Positions 1-6,300 are shown, numbered from the stretch's first letter. The stretch: 9,079 nucleotides of DNA from Methanobacterium sp. (GCA_020854975.1 JAHKLQ010000167.1:1-9079), one strand, 5' to 3'. Translations and numbers: made by a program. The notes: a model not told the origin generated them from the letters alone.

Positions 1-96
1 AACATCCATCACTGGGGAACTTTCCTCAGAACTCCAGCAATATTCACAGTTAGAAGGACATCCTAGGGTAGGAACCAGCATCACATGAAAAGCCAT
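1..96 (-). CDS. Radical SAM enzyme, N-terminal fragment (possibly the methanogen peptide-modifying family)
   Basis: Only the first 32 codons are inside the window; the gene runs off the left edge. The translation begins MAFHVMLVPTLGCPSNCEYC and carries the radical SAM cluster motif CxxxCxxC at C13, C17 and C20, followed by W21. This motif ligates the [4Fe-4S] cluster that cleaves S-adenosylmethionine. The ATG at 96 is fixed by a Shine-Dalgarno AAGGTGA at 103-109 with a 6-nt spacer, and by an in-frame TGA at 105-103. Having the cluster motif this close to the N-terminus with a following Trp-Ser-Ser resembles, from memory, the archaeal TIGR04083-type putative peptide-modifying radical SAM enzymes, which are associated with small Cys-rich peptides. 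That family call is tentative. No Cys-rich peptide frame is seen in the upstream 590 bases. Confidence 0.82.
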   Translation of the reverse strand, partial: MAFHVMLVPTLGCPSNCEYCWSSEESSPVMDV

Positions 97-102
97 AAAA
101 AT

Positions 103-109
103 TCACCTT
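103..109 (-). promoter_or_regulatory. Shine-Dalgarno of the left-edge radical SAM gene
   Basis: On the minus strand AAGGTGA lies 6 nt before the ATG at 96. It matches the archaeal anti-Shine-Dalgarno (GGTGA core) and decides the start, because the upstream reading frame is closed by the TGA contained in this same site. Confidence 0.8.
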
Positions 110-194
110 CGTATGTACAAGAAATCTTTTTTTAAGGATTTAAGGTAACATAATTTATTTTCATAAATAATTTTTTTAACCAATATTCTAACTC

Positions 195-209
195 AATATA
201 TAATATTTT
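195..209 (-). promoter_or_regulatory. Candidate TATA box for the left-edge radical SAM gene
   Basis: The minus strand reads AAATATTATATATTG here, a TATA-like run about 100 nt upstream of the ATG at 96. Transcription would start near 170, giving a leader of roughly 75 nt. The surroundings are very AT-rich, so the match is weak evidence. Confidence 0.33.
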
Positions 210-551
210 AACTAATAATTTAGTAGAGTTCATCTTTTTTATATCTTATCCCTTTTATATACTCACAACCTGTAAATTAATGGGTTAGTAATTTCACTGG
301 TTAAATGGGTCGAATTAAAATCTAATCATTACTAAATCCTTGGAAAAAACCCATAATTCACTTTTTGAACTGTAAATCGAATACTCCCAATCCTCTTTTT
401 GACATTCCCCATTGATCTTTCCAAGAATTATCTTTAAAAACAAACTCATTCGGCATGATTAACTAATTCAAGAGATGATAATGGTTTTATTAATTAAATG
501 AGAATAAAAAGGTTAAAAAGAAGAAAATTCAGGTTCAGGGGTTTTTAAATT

Positions 552-573
552 CAGGATATCATATGATATTCTG
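552..573. repeat. 22-bp near-perfect palindrome
   Basis: The left half CAGGATATCAT and right half ATGATATTCTG are reverse complements except for one position pair (G555 against T570, which would be a G-U pair in RNA). The inner 14 bp, ATATCATATGATAT, are perfect. It lies 115 bp past the nikR stop and about 456 bp upstream of the left-edge radical SAM start. With no loop, it looks more like a dimeric protein-binding site than an RNA hairpin. Which gene it serves is unknown. Confidence 0.6.
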
Positions 574-687
574 GGTAAAAGATAGAGAAATAATAGAATA
601 GGGGGTTAGTGTATATTCCTATTCAACATGAAACTGTAATTGTTTGAGACAGGAATATCTTCCGTTGGAACGTACAAATTTCACTGT

Positions 688-1095
688 TTATTCCTGTCCA
701 CTGGCAGTGGTGGTGAGTTTAACGTGTTCTACACCTTTGAGTCTCATGATTTTTTCGGTGAGGTTTCGGATTTCTTTAGCATCTCCTTTGACTATTACCA
801 CTTCGAGACAGTTCTTTTCAGACATATGGAGGTGCATGGTGGCATTTATGTAGTCCCTGAATTGGTGCTGGATATCGGTAATATCCTCCATTACTCCAGT
901 GTAATGATGATTGTAGATAACAGCCACTATCCCCACCCGATCGCCTTCCATATCTTTCATCCATTGGTAGCGTACGATGTAATCCTTAAGGGCATCTCTG
1001 ATACCTTTAGATCTTGAATTATATCCTCTATCCTTCAAAACTTCATCAAACTCGTTTAACAATTTTTTCGGCAACGACATACTTATTCTCATCAT
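688..1095 (-). CDS. nikR: NikR, nickel-responsive ribbon-helix-helix transcriptional regulator
   Basis: The 135-residue protein matches the usual NikR length. Residues 1-45 form the ribbon-helix-helix DNA-binding domain (ISMSLPKKLLNEFDEVL at the start, then YNSRSKGIRDALKDY). Residues 50-135 form the ACT-like tetramerisation and nickel-binding domain. All four high-affinity nickel ligands of E. coli NikR (H76, H87, H89, C95) have counterparts with identical spacing: H77, H88, H90 and C96, in MHLHMSEKNCLEVVIVKGD. In known NikR proteins nickel binding enables DNA binding and represses nickel uptake genes; in a methanogen nickel is needed for cofactor F430, hydrogenases and CO dehydrogenase. Tandem ATGs at 1095 and 1092 share an upstream AGGTGG (1100-1105). 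The gene stands alone, with no nickel transporter in the window, and a dyad upstream suggests autoregulation. Confidence 0.96.
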   Translation of the reverse strand: MMRISMSLPKKLLNEFDEVLKDRGYNSRSKGIRDALKDYIVRYQWMKDMEGDRVGIVAVIYNHHYTGVMEDITDIQHQFRDYINATMHLHMSEKNCLEVVIVKGDAKEIRNLTEKIMRLKGVEHVKLTTTASGQE

Positions 1096-1134
1096 AATCC
1101 CACCTGATTAATATACTCGTTATAACTATTATTA

Positions 1135-1152
1135 ATTTATTAAGTAATAAAT
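1135..1152 (-). promoter_or_regulatory. Palindrome at the nikR promoter, candidate operator
   Basis: ATTTATTA and TAATAAAT form an 8-bp perfect inverted repeat around a central AG, about 40-57 nt upstream of the nikR start. On the minus strand it overlaps AAATATTTATTA, a plausible TATA box (with GGGAAA before it), so a bound regulator would block transcription. NikR autoregulation is possible, but the short spacing differs from the widely split half-sites of bacterial NikR operators. AT-richness makes chance palindromes commoner. Confidence 0.4.
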
Positions 1153-1351
1153 ATTTCCCTCAGAGAACAAAAATTATTATTAATCTACTAGTAGTCTTTA
1201 CATATTATTTTACTTGAAGTTGCCTTTATACAGTTATACTTTTATCAAAAAAATTAAAAATCATTATTGTTTTGTTTTAATCATTTTTTAAATATATGGA
1301 GTATGTAAGGATAGTTATTTATTTTATTTAATAAATTTTTTTAGAGACATA

Positions 1352-1376
1352 ATCACCAAGGTTAATACTTGGAGAT
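1352..1376. repeat. Interrupted inverted repeat (ATCACCAAG / CTTGGAGAT)
   Basis: ATCACCAAG at 1352-1360 pairs with CTTGGAGAT at 1368-1376 with one A/A mismatch and a 7-nt centre (GTTAATA). It is less AT-rich than its surroundings and lies about 75-100 bp upstream of the riboswitch promoter. It may be a regulator site for the fluoride-responsive transcript, but nothing ties it to a known protein. Confidence 0.4.
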
Positions 1377-1446
1377 GATCATTTTTACACATTGATTCAT
1401 TTCAATCTTTTTTAAAATCTTAACCTTCTTCTAATCATTCTTCTAA

Positions 1447-1458
1447 TATTATTTATAG
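1447..1458 (+). promoter_or_regulatory. Candidate TATA box for the fluoride riboswitch transcript
   Basis: TATTATTTATAG lies about 25-30 nt upstream of the first conserved base of the riboswitch (1483), the expected archaeal distance from TATA box to transcription start. Transcription would begin around 1478-1482, so the aptamer would sit at the very 5' end of the mRNA. Confidence 0.5.
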
Positions 1459-1481
1459 TGGAATGAACACATTAGTTAGTA

Positions 1482-1533
1482 TGGTGATGGGGTTCGCCTT
1501 TAACCGCTTATTTTTAAGCTGATGACTCCTATA
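1482..1533 (+). ncRNA. Fluoride riboswitch (crcB RNA motif)
   Basis: All conserved blocks of the fluoride aptamer are present in order: GGTGATGGGGTTCGCC (1483-1498), then AACCGC (1502-1507), a hairpin, and GCTGATGACTCCTA (1518-1531). The first stem pairs GGTG 1483-1486 with CGCC 1495-1498. The second hairpin is GCTTA 1506-1510 with TAAGC 1515-1519 around a TTTT loop. The signature pseudoknot pairs GGGGT 1489-1493 with ACTCC 1525-1529 (one G-U pair); the equivalent strands in bacterial examples have different bases but the same pairing, so this is a compensatory match. The aptamer binds fluoride through Mg ions and normally activates fluoride-resistance genes. Here it precedes a 50-codon frame and a cation/proton antiporter on the same strand. 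No hairpin-plus-U-tract platform is obvious, so translational control is more likely. Confidence 0.93.
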
Positions 1534-1556
1534 AAAAATTAAAGAGGAAGAAGCTA

Positions 1557-1709
1557 ATGTTATCTAAAATAACTCTGTTAATCAGTTTGCTTGATGAATA
1601 TCATAATCTAGGTGGTCTTTTTCATCTGTTTACAATTGATTTAATTCAAATTTTAAAAAAGAACATCTTGACTGTCTTTGGATTATCCATTTACCCAAAT
1701 CTGTTTTAG
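1557..1709 (+). CDS. Short open frame between riboswitch and antiporter, possible leader peptide
   Basis: A 50-codon frame starts with ATG and reads MLSKITLLISLLDEYHNLGG at its N-terminus; it is rich in Leu, Ile and Phe and resembles no family I know. A GAGG sequence lies at 1544-1547, 9 nt before the ATG, just after the riboswitch. Its TAG stop (1707-1709) overlaps the antiporter's Shine-Dalgarno AGGAGGG (1708-1714), an arrangement that suggests translational coupling. It could be a regulatory leader, a small hydrophobic protein, or a chance frame in a 5' leader; open frames of this length occur by chance. Neither codon use nor composition settles it. Confidence 0.33.
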   Translation: MLSKITLLISLLDEYHNLGGLFHLFTIDLIQILKKNILTVFGLSIYPNLF

Positions 1710-1714
1710 GAGGG
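1708..1714 (+). promoter_or_regulatory. Shine-Dalgarno that sets the antiporter start
   Basis: AGGAGGG lies 8 nt before the ATG at 1723, a near-ideal match. It excludes the in-frame TTG at 1678 as the start. AGGAG at 1708-1712 is also fully complementary to CTCCT 1526-1530 in the 3' strand of the riboswitch, an alternative pairing that would compete with the pseudoknot. Confidence 0.85.
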
Positions 1715-1722
1715 TTTTGAAA

Positions 1723-2922
1723 ATGGAATTTCAATATGTTGCTTTCAGTGTAGCCCTTATCATATTACTGGGATTATTATTCAGCAAATTATTCAACAAG
1801 ATTAAATTACCCGGATTACTGGGCATGCTTATTCTAGGAATCATTATAGGACCTTATGGTTTGAATTTGATTGACAATGCTATTTTAAGCATATCTAGCG
1901 ATTTACGGGCAATTGCCCTTATTATTATTCTTTTAAGGGCAGGTTTTGGTATACACATGGAAAGTTTACGTAAAGTTGGTATTTCTGCTGTTAAAATGAG
2001 TTTCATTCCAGATTTACTGGAAGGATTCACGGTAATGTTCGTAGCCCACTATTTTTTAGGTTTGCCCCTTATAGAAGCGGGAATGTTAGGGTTTATCATC
2101 GCAGCAGTTTCCCCTGCAGTTATAGTACCCCAAATGCTTTCATTTATAAAAAGGAGAATGGGGACCAAAAAAGGCATCCCACTTATCATTCTAACTGGTG
2201 CCTCTGTAGATGATGTAGTTGCCATCACCCTGTTTTCAATATTTTTAGGTCTCTACGGGGGACAACAGATAAATTATTTAATGGTTGCCCTAAGTATACC
2301 GCTCCAATTTGTGCTTGGAATCTTATTTGGATTGGTAATTGCAGTTGTCCTAATATATGTTTTCAAACACTTCAACATCCGCAACACCGAGAAAACACTG
2401 ATCATTCTTGCATCAGCTATTTTATTAAAGAATATGGGTGATGCTTTGAGCAGTATCATACCCATTGCTGCTCTGGTAGGGGTGATGGTCATTGGATTTG
2501 TGATCCTGGAGAAAATGCCGGAATTAGGAATGCAGTTATCAGACAAATTCGATAAAATATGGATATTCGCTGAAATCCTGCTTTTTGTCCTGGTGGGAGC
2601 TCAGGTAAACATATACTTGGCAGCTTCATTTGCCCTGATTGGCCTAACTATAATCATAATAGGTTTAATAGCACGCAGTGCTGGGGTTTATGTATCTTTA
2701 ATGGGTTCCAATCTTAACTTAAAAGAAAAAATATTTTGTATCTTAGCCTATATTCCTAAAGCCACTGTGCAGGCGGCTATAGGTGCGATACCACTTTCCA
2801 TGGGAGTGGCCTCTGGACAGATTATCCTGGCCATAGCAGTGATTGCCATAATGTTCACGGCACCTTTAGGAGCATTTGCTGTAAGTGCATATGGTGAAAG
2901 AGTCCTTGAGGTTGAAAAATAA
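1723..2922 (+). CDS. Cation/proton antiporter under fluoride riboswitch control
   Basis: A 399-residue integral membrane protein, almost wholly hydrophobic with about 12-13 membrane spans, of the Na+/H+ exchanger superfamily (PF00999-like). Seen: KLPGLLGMLILGIIIGP at 28-44, the LRAGFGI segment at 71-77, SPAVIVPQML at 130-139, GASVDDVVAI at 159-168 with the paired aspartates D163-D164 expected at the ion-binding site of CPA2-type exchangers, and YIPKATVQAAIG at 343-354, like the SLC9B/NHA group. It lacks a cytosolic regulatory domain. It should exchange Na+ or another cation for protons across the membrane. The start is set by AGGAGGG 8 nt upstream. The riboswitch about 190 nt upstream implies induction by fluoride; antiporters are among the known gene classes with this riboswitch. 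Whether it moves fluoride itself or corrects the pH and ion imbalance caused by HF is not shown. Confidence 0.93.
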   Translation: MEFQYVAFSVALIILLGLLFSKLFNKIKLPGLLGMLILGIIIGPYGLNLIDNAILSISSDLRAIALIIILLRAGFGIHMESLRKVGISAVKMSFIPDLLEGFTVMFVAHYFLGLPLIEAGMLGFIIAAVSPAVIVPQMLSFIKRRMGTKKGIPLIILTGASVDDVVAITLFSIFLGLYGGQQINYLMVALSIPLQFVLGILFGLVIAVVLIYVFKHFNIRNTEKTLIILASAILLKNMGDALSSIIPIAALVGVMVIGFVILEKMPELGMQLSDKFDKIWIFAEILLFVLVGAQVNIYLAASFALIGLTIIIIGLIARSAGVYVSLMGSNLNLKEKIFCILAYIPKATVQAAIGAIPLSMGVASGQIILAIAVIAIMFTAPLGAFAVSAYGERVLEVEK

Positions 2923-3124
2923 TTTAAAATGGACGTAATATGTATTACAACTAAAATTGAACAGGTAAATAAGGTAAAAGAGATATATGGCTGAATATAT
3001 AATGTTAAAACTAAAATTGAATTGGTGATTAATGTCAAAACTAATAAACTAGATATCTGGAGGTTAAAACCTAAATAAGCTGGACAGGCTGGATTGAAAC
3101 TAAAAATGGATAGGTAGATATGAT
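2917..3124. repeat. Degenerate 30-bp tandem repeat, about six to seven units
   Basis: A loose motif, (T/G)AAAACTAAAATTGAAT-AGGT, recurs every 29-31 bp. The ACT-equivalent bases fall at about 2921 (degenerate), 2951, 2981 (very degenerate), 3011, 3041, 3071 and 3100. The best pair is ACTAAAATTGAA at 2950-2961 and 3010-3021. The array starts at the antiporter stop codon and ends near the T8 tract between two convergent genes. There are no unique spacers between conserved repeats, so it is not a CRISPR array. It looks like a decayed minisatellite. Confidence 0.62.
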
Positions 3125-3136
3125 TAAAATTACAGA

Positions 3137-3144
3137 TTTTTTTT
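3137..3144 (+). terminator. T8 tract, likely archaeal terminator of the antiporter transcript
   Basis: An uninterrupted run of eight Ts lies about 215 bp past the antiporter stop, abutting the stop codon of the convergent B12-radical SAM gene. Archaeal RNA polymerase terminates at such U-tracts without needing a strong hairpin. No stable stem is seen just before it. Confidence 0.5.
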
Positions 3145-4573
3145 AGCTGGTTTCTTTTAAGTTCTGATACCACCCTTTACCTGTATTTCCCTTTAATTTA
3201 GGGAGCACAAAACTGCGTAGAACAATCTGAAAGATCACATTTATCATATGGCGATGTTTCAGGAGGTATTTGGGTCTTGAATAAAATTTGAAGTAAGCTT
3301 CGGCCAGTTTTCTTTCCACCATTTTCTTGGTTAAACCGATTTTTTCATATTTTAAAACTGGTTTGAGCACCGTGTATTTTCCCCAGTTTGTGGTGTCAAT
3401 GAGTCCCTTATTCTGGAGTTCATGGTAAATGGGAGTTCCTGGAAATGGGGTTAAGATAGAGTATTGACTGTAATCTGGATTCAGTTTTATAGAAAAGTCA
3501 ATGGTTTTATTCATATCTTCTTCATTTTCACCAGGATAACCAAGTATAAATGAAGTTAAAACTTCTAATCCTACCTTTTTAGCACTTTTAACCGCAGTTT
3601 CTGCTTGTTGGAGGGTGATACCTTTCTTCATGAGGTTTAAAATTCGTTGAGATCCTGATTCAACCCCATAGTACAGTGTACTCATTCCTGCATTTTTCAG
3701 TTTTTGGAGTAAATTATAATCAACCATATCCACCCGGGAGGAAGCAACAAAACTAACATCCAGATCTCTATCTTCAATTTCCTGAGCTATATTGTAAGCC
3801 CTTCTTTTATTGAGCATAAAGGTGTCATCCATGAAGGCTATGTCCCTGATCTTGTATTTGTATAATAACTCCTCGATTTCGTCAACCACGTTTTCCGGGC
3901 TGCGGGATCTAAATTTTTTCCCCATGATCAGTGAGGAAGAACAGTATCCACATGAAAAAACACAGCCCCTACTGGTAATCATCCCTCCAGATTGTTCTTT
4001 GGAAACACCATATGATTCAAATGGAACCAGATGTCTTGCAGGTAAAGGTAAAGAGTCCAAATCTTTTATAAGGGGTCTTGGTGGTGTGGATTTAATATTT
4101 CCACGTTGCAAGTCTTTATATACAATTCCCTGAACTTCTCCCAGATCCAGAATATTTTTATCTATGTAATTTTCTGCCAAGTTCACCATGGTTTCTTCAC
4201 CTTCACCCTTAACCACCACATCAATACCATCGGATTCTTTTAAAATAGTTTCTGGCATGAATGTTGGATGTGGGCCTCCAATAACAAATAATGAATCTGG
4301 TAATAGTTTTTTAGCAAATTCCATATATTTCAGAGCGGTGTTTATAGTGGAAGTAGTGGCGGTAATAGCCATGATCTGTGGCTGAAGCTTTGCTGCCATT
4401 TGGGACACCTTTCCATACCCCTGCTGCAGCAGATCATCATCAACAATTTTAACAGAAAATGAAGCATTTTCCAGGGATGATGCCAGGTACATTAGATTTA
4501 AGGGAGGGGTGATAAATCCTAAACTGTTTTTCACGGCATTCTCATCGTAAGGATTTATTAACATCACATCCAT
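3143..4573 (-). CDS. B12-binding-domain radical SAM enzyme (class B type)
   Basis: With the ATG at 4573 the protein has 476 residues. Residues 1-140 resemble the N-terminal cobalamin-binding fold ([35 protein letters not shown] at 99-108, KGEGEETM at 122-129); there is no DxHxxG motif, as is usual when B12 is bound without a His ligand. The radical SAM core follows, with CVFSCGYC giving C204, C208 and C211, then DDTF at 249-252, GVESGSQR at 303-310 and [12 protein letters not shown] at 375-386. A basic C-terminal part of about 90 residues follows. Relatives include methylases and ring-forming enzymes such as BchE; the substrate here is unknown. The gene follows the SPASM radical SAM gene by 23 nt and is probably co-transcribed. 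An in-frame TTG at 4600, overlapping the previous stop, is an alternative start, but AAGG 8 nt before the ATG favours 4573. Confidence 0.9.
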   Translation of the reverse strand: MDVMLINPYDENAVKNSLGFITPPLNLMYLASSLENASFSVKIVDDDLLQQGYGKVSQMAAKLQPQIMAITATTSTINTALKYMEFAKKLLPDSLFVIGGPHPTFMPETILKESDGIDVVVKGEGEETMVNLAENYIDKNILDLGEVQGIVYKDLQRGNIKSTPPRPLIKDLDSLPLPARHLVPFESYGVSKEQSGGMITSRGCVFSCGYCSSSLIMGKKFRSRSPENVVDEIEELLYKYKIRDIAFMDDTFMLNKRRAYNIAQEIEDRDLDVSFVASSRVDMVDYNLLQKLKNAGMSTLYYGVESGSQRILNLMKKGITLQQAETAVKSAKKVGLEVLTSFILGYPGENEEDMNKTIDFSIKLNPDYSQYSILTPFPGTPIYHELQNKGLIDTTNWGKYTVLKPVLKYEKIGLTKKMVERKLAEAYFKFYSRPKYLLKHRHMINVIFQIVLRSFVLPKLKGNTGKGWYQNLKETS

Positions 4574-4596
4574 GTTATCAACCTTCAACTTCAAAA

Positions 4597-6132
4597 TCAA
4601 CCTTCAAGATCAATTAAAACCCTGCCGTCGGGTAGTTCATAAGTTTCAAAAAGGAGTTCTTTTTTGATCTTCTGCCATGCACTGTAATTGTTAACACAAC
4701 CTGGATCCGGTGCTCGAACATCGTTAAAATAGGTATATGCCCTGGCTCGACATCCTCCACAAATGTTACGGGATTCACAGACACCACAATGTCCCTGAAG
4801 TATTTCTTTATTCCTTAATTCCAATAAAAGGTCATTATTTTCCCATATGTCACTAAAATCGTCTGAAAGAATGTTACCTAAACGTACTTCCTCATCATGT
4901 GGGAAAAATACACAGGGAAATATATCACCATTTGGTTCTAGACTAAGGTAAAATCTTCCTGCTCCACAGCCCCCAATAAAATCGGCAAGTTTTTTAAGGC
5001 TTTCATTGGTATATTCAGGATTATAAAAATGAGTTGGGATCATGGATGACTTTTTAACGGCTAAAGATTCTGCAACCCTTGCATACTGAGGGGCAGTTGA
5101 TAAAACTTGCATTTCATCTTTCCCATTTTCATTGTAGGCAGTTTCCAATATTTCTTCCCTCATTTCAGGTGAAATATCCTGGTTTACAATTTCCCTGCCA
5201 TTTCCAGTGGGTATGAAATTGTAAAGCATAAACCATTGAACACCTATATCCCTTAGAAAATCTATCATGGAGGGTATCTCATTGAAATTGTGCTCAGTGA
5301 CTGTGGTGGCTACTTCCACAAAAAGGTCAGTTTTAACACAGTTTTTAATTGCTTGAACAGATTTAGCCCATGCTCCATTAACTCCTCTGAAAGAATCATG
5401 TGTAGCAGGATTAATACCATCTAAACTAATCTGTACAAACTCTAATCCAGAATCAACATATTTATCAACATTTTCTTGCTTGGACATAACATATCCGTTG
5501 GTGGCAGTGGCTACAAACATTCCCTGATCCTTTGCATGACTTATAAATTCATGGATATGGGGATGGATAGTGGGTTCACCTCCAGAGAAAGCTATAGAGG
5601 TTACACCTCCCTTGGCAAGAACATCAATACCCTTTATTATCTCATGATAGTTCAGTTCATCTTTGGCTTTACTTCCAGCATTTTCATAGCAATGTTCACA
5701 TTTCAGGTTACATTTATGGGTGATATTCCAGACCACCTGAAATGGTGCACCAGGTACGAAAGGTTCTTGAACACCAAATAAAGCTATTCCCTTGATCACA
5801 CTGCTTAAACCTTTTACCCAGTATGGATCTTCCATCACTTCCATAAATTCGGATTCAGAAACTCCAAAATTAACTGAACCCTTATTTATAAGGTAAGATA
5901 TGACTTTTGAAAATAATTTACAGGTTATGCAGGCATTTTCTCTTTTTCCTAAAAATAAGTCCAAACCAACTTCCAGGCGATTGGCTTCATCTTTTTCACA
6001 GTAATCTAAAGTTTTCTTAAGAAGTAACTTGGAAAGTGGGTTGTTAGCAATACCTTTAAAAGTTCCTATCATACCTTCCATATTGGGATTAGTTGATTCG
6101 ATGTTATTTTGTTTTTCTTTTAAACCGGCCAT
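4597..6132 (-). CDS. Radical SAM/SPASM-domain protein
   Basis: A 511-residue enzyme in three parts. Residues 1-125 are an unrecognised N-terminal domain with an extra Cys pair, C68 and C71 (ENACITCK). The radical SAM core starts near 130 with CNLKCEHC (C141, C145, C148), SGGEPTIHP at 183-191, [10 protein letters not shown] at 208-217 and QISLDG at 234-239. The C-terminal SPASM domain has C389, C407, the [13 protein letters not shown] set (C449, C452, C458, C461) and C479, enough for two auxiliary [4Fe-4S] clusters. SPASM enzymes usually modify peptides or proteins, but some act on small molecules or heme precursors, so the reaction is open. The ATG at 6132 follows GGGGGGATGAT; another ATG at 6137 is out of frame and stops at once. 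It is the first gene of a pair with the B12-type radical SAM gene. Confidence 0.92.
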   Translation of the reverse strand: MAGLKEKQNNIESTNPNMEGMIGTFKGIANNPLSKLLLKKTLDYCEKDEANRLEVGLDLFLGKRENACITCKLFSKVISYLINKGSVNFGVSESEFMEVMEDPYWVKGLSSVIKGIALFGVQEPFVPGAPFQVVWNITHKCNLKCEHCYENAGSKAKDELNYHEIIKGIDVLAKGGVTSIAFSGGEPTIHPHIHEFISHAKDQGMFVATATNGYVMSKQENVDKYVDSGLEFVQISLDGINPATHDSFRGVNGAWAKSVQAIKNCVKTDLFVEVATTVTEHNFNEIPSMIDFLRDIGVQWFMLYNFIPTGNGREIVNQDISPEMREEILETAYNENGKDEMQVLSTAPQYARVAESLAVKKSSMIPTHFYNPEYTNESLKKLADFIGGCGAGRFYLSLEPNGDIFPCVFFPHDEEVRLGNILSDDFSDIWENNDLLLELRNKEILQGHCGVCESRNICGGCRARAYTYFNDVRAPDPGCVNNYSAWQKIKKELLFETYELPDGRVLIDLEG

Positions 6133-6247
6133 ATCATCCCCCCTAATTTGAGCATAACCGTTTAAAATGATTAAAATAAATTTTCAGGTAAAAAACAAAT
6201 AATAAGGTATCCCCAATTAGTTACCTAATCTCAGCTTATTTCACCTT

Positions 6248-6284
6248 AATGCTATATTAAAACAGCATTGTTTATAAATTTTCC
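6248..6284 (-). promoter_or_regulatory. Promoter of the radical SAM pair with overlapping inverted repeat
   Basis: On the minus strand GGAAAATTTATAAACA (about 6269-6284) is a good archaeal BRE plus TATA box. Immediately downstream, CAATGCT and AGCATT form an inverted repeat (AATGCT 6248-6253 with AGCATT 6264-6269, 10-nt spacer) that covers the interval from TATA box to predicted start near 6249. A repressor bound there would block transcription. The mRNA leader would be about 115 nt. The promoter call is reasonable; the operator call is inference. Confidence 0.5.
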
Positions 6285-6300
6285 TAATTTTCATTTAAAG

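Larger units (their letters stand above)
97..687. other. Intergenic stretch without a recognisable gene
   Basis: Between the left-edge radical SAM gene and nikR there are only short frames, the longest starting at an ATG being about 16 codons (498-548, plus, very basic), with no family resemblance. Stops are dense in all frames. Cys codons are rare on both strands, so a Cys-rich precursor peptide is not hidden here. The stretch holds the left gene's leader and promoter candidate and the palindrome at 552-573. No tRNA or known riboswitch pattern is seen. Confidence 0.6.
1096..1481. other. Divergent intergenic region between nikR and the fluoride riboswitch
   Basis: No protein-coding frame is supported; the longest ATG frame noticed is 11 codons. 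It contains the nikR Shine-Dalgarno and promoter palindrome at the left, a perfect 10-bp palindrome CTACTAGTAG (1185-1194), a dyad at 1352-1376, and the promoter of the riboswitch transcript at the right end. Confidence 0.6.

Noticed and set aside
279..316. Short tRNA-like string GGGTCGAATTAAA
   Set aside because: No acceptor, anticodon or D-arm can be built around it; only a superficial match to a T-arm.
498..548. Very basic 16-codon frame in the gene desert
   Set aside because: Too short, no clear Shine-Dalgarno, and its Lys/Arg content follows from the A/G-rich local composition.
97..687. Search for a Cys-rich precursor peptide next to the left-edge radical SAM gene
   Set aside because: Cys codons are almost absent on both strands and stops are dense in every frame, so no candidate exists here.
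640..1017. 125-codon plus-strand frame opposite nikR
   Set aside because: It is the antisense shadow of nikR, whose minus-strand product has all family motifs.
1678..1722. TTG at 1678 as the antiporter start (15 extra residues)
   Set aside because: No Shine-Dalgarno precedes it, the extra residues are not membrane-like, and AGGAGGG sits 8 nt before the ATG at 1723.
2917..3124. Repeated 30-bp units considered as a CRISPR array
   Set aside because: The units are contiguous and diverged throughout; there are no identical repeats separated by unique spacers, and no cas genes nearby.
2748..3173. 141-codon minus-strand frame overlapping the antiporter end and the repeats
   Set aside because: It is antisense to the antiporter C-terminus and stays open because of the 30-bp repeat period; no family resemblance and no Shine-Dalgarno.
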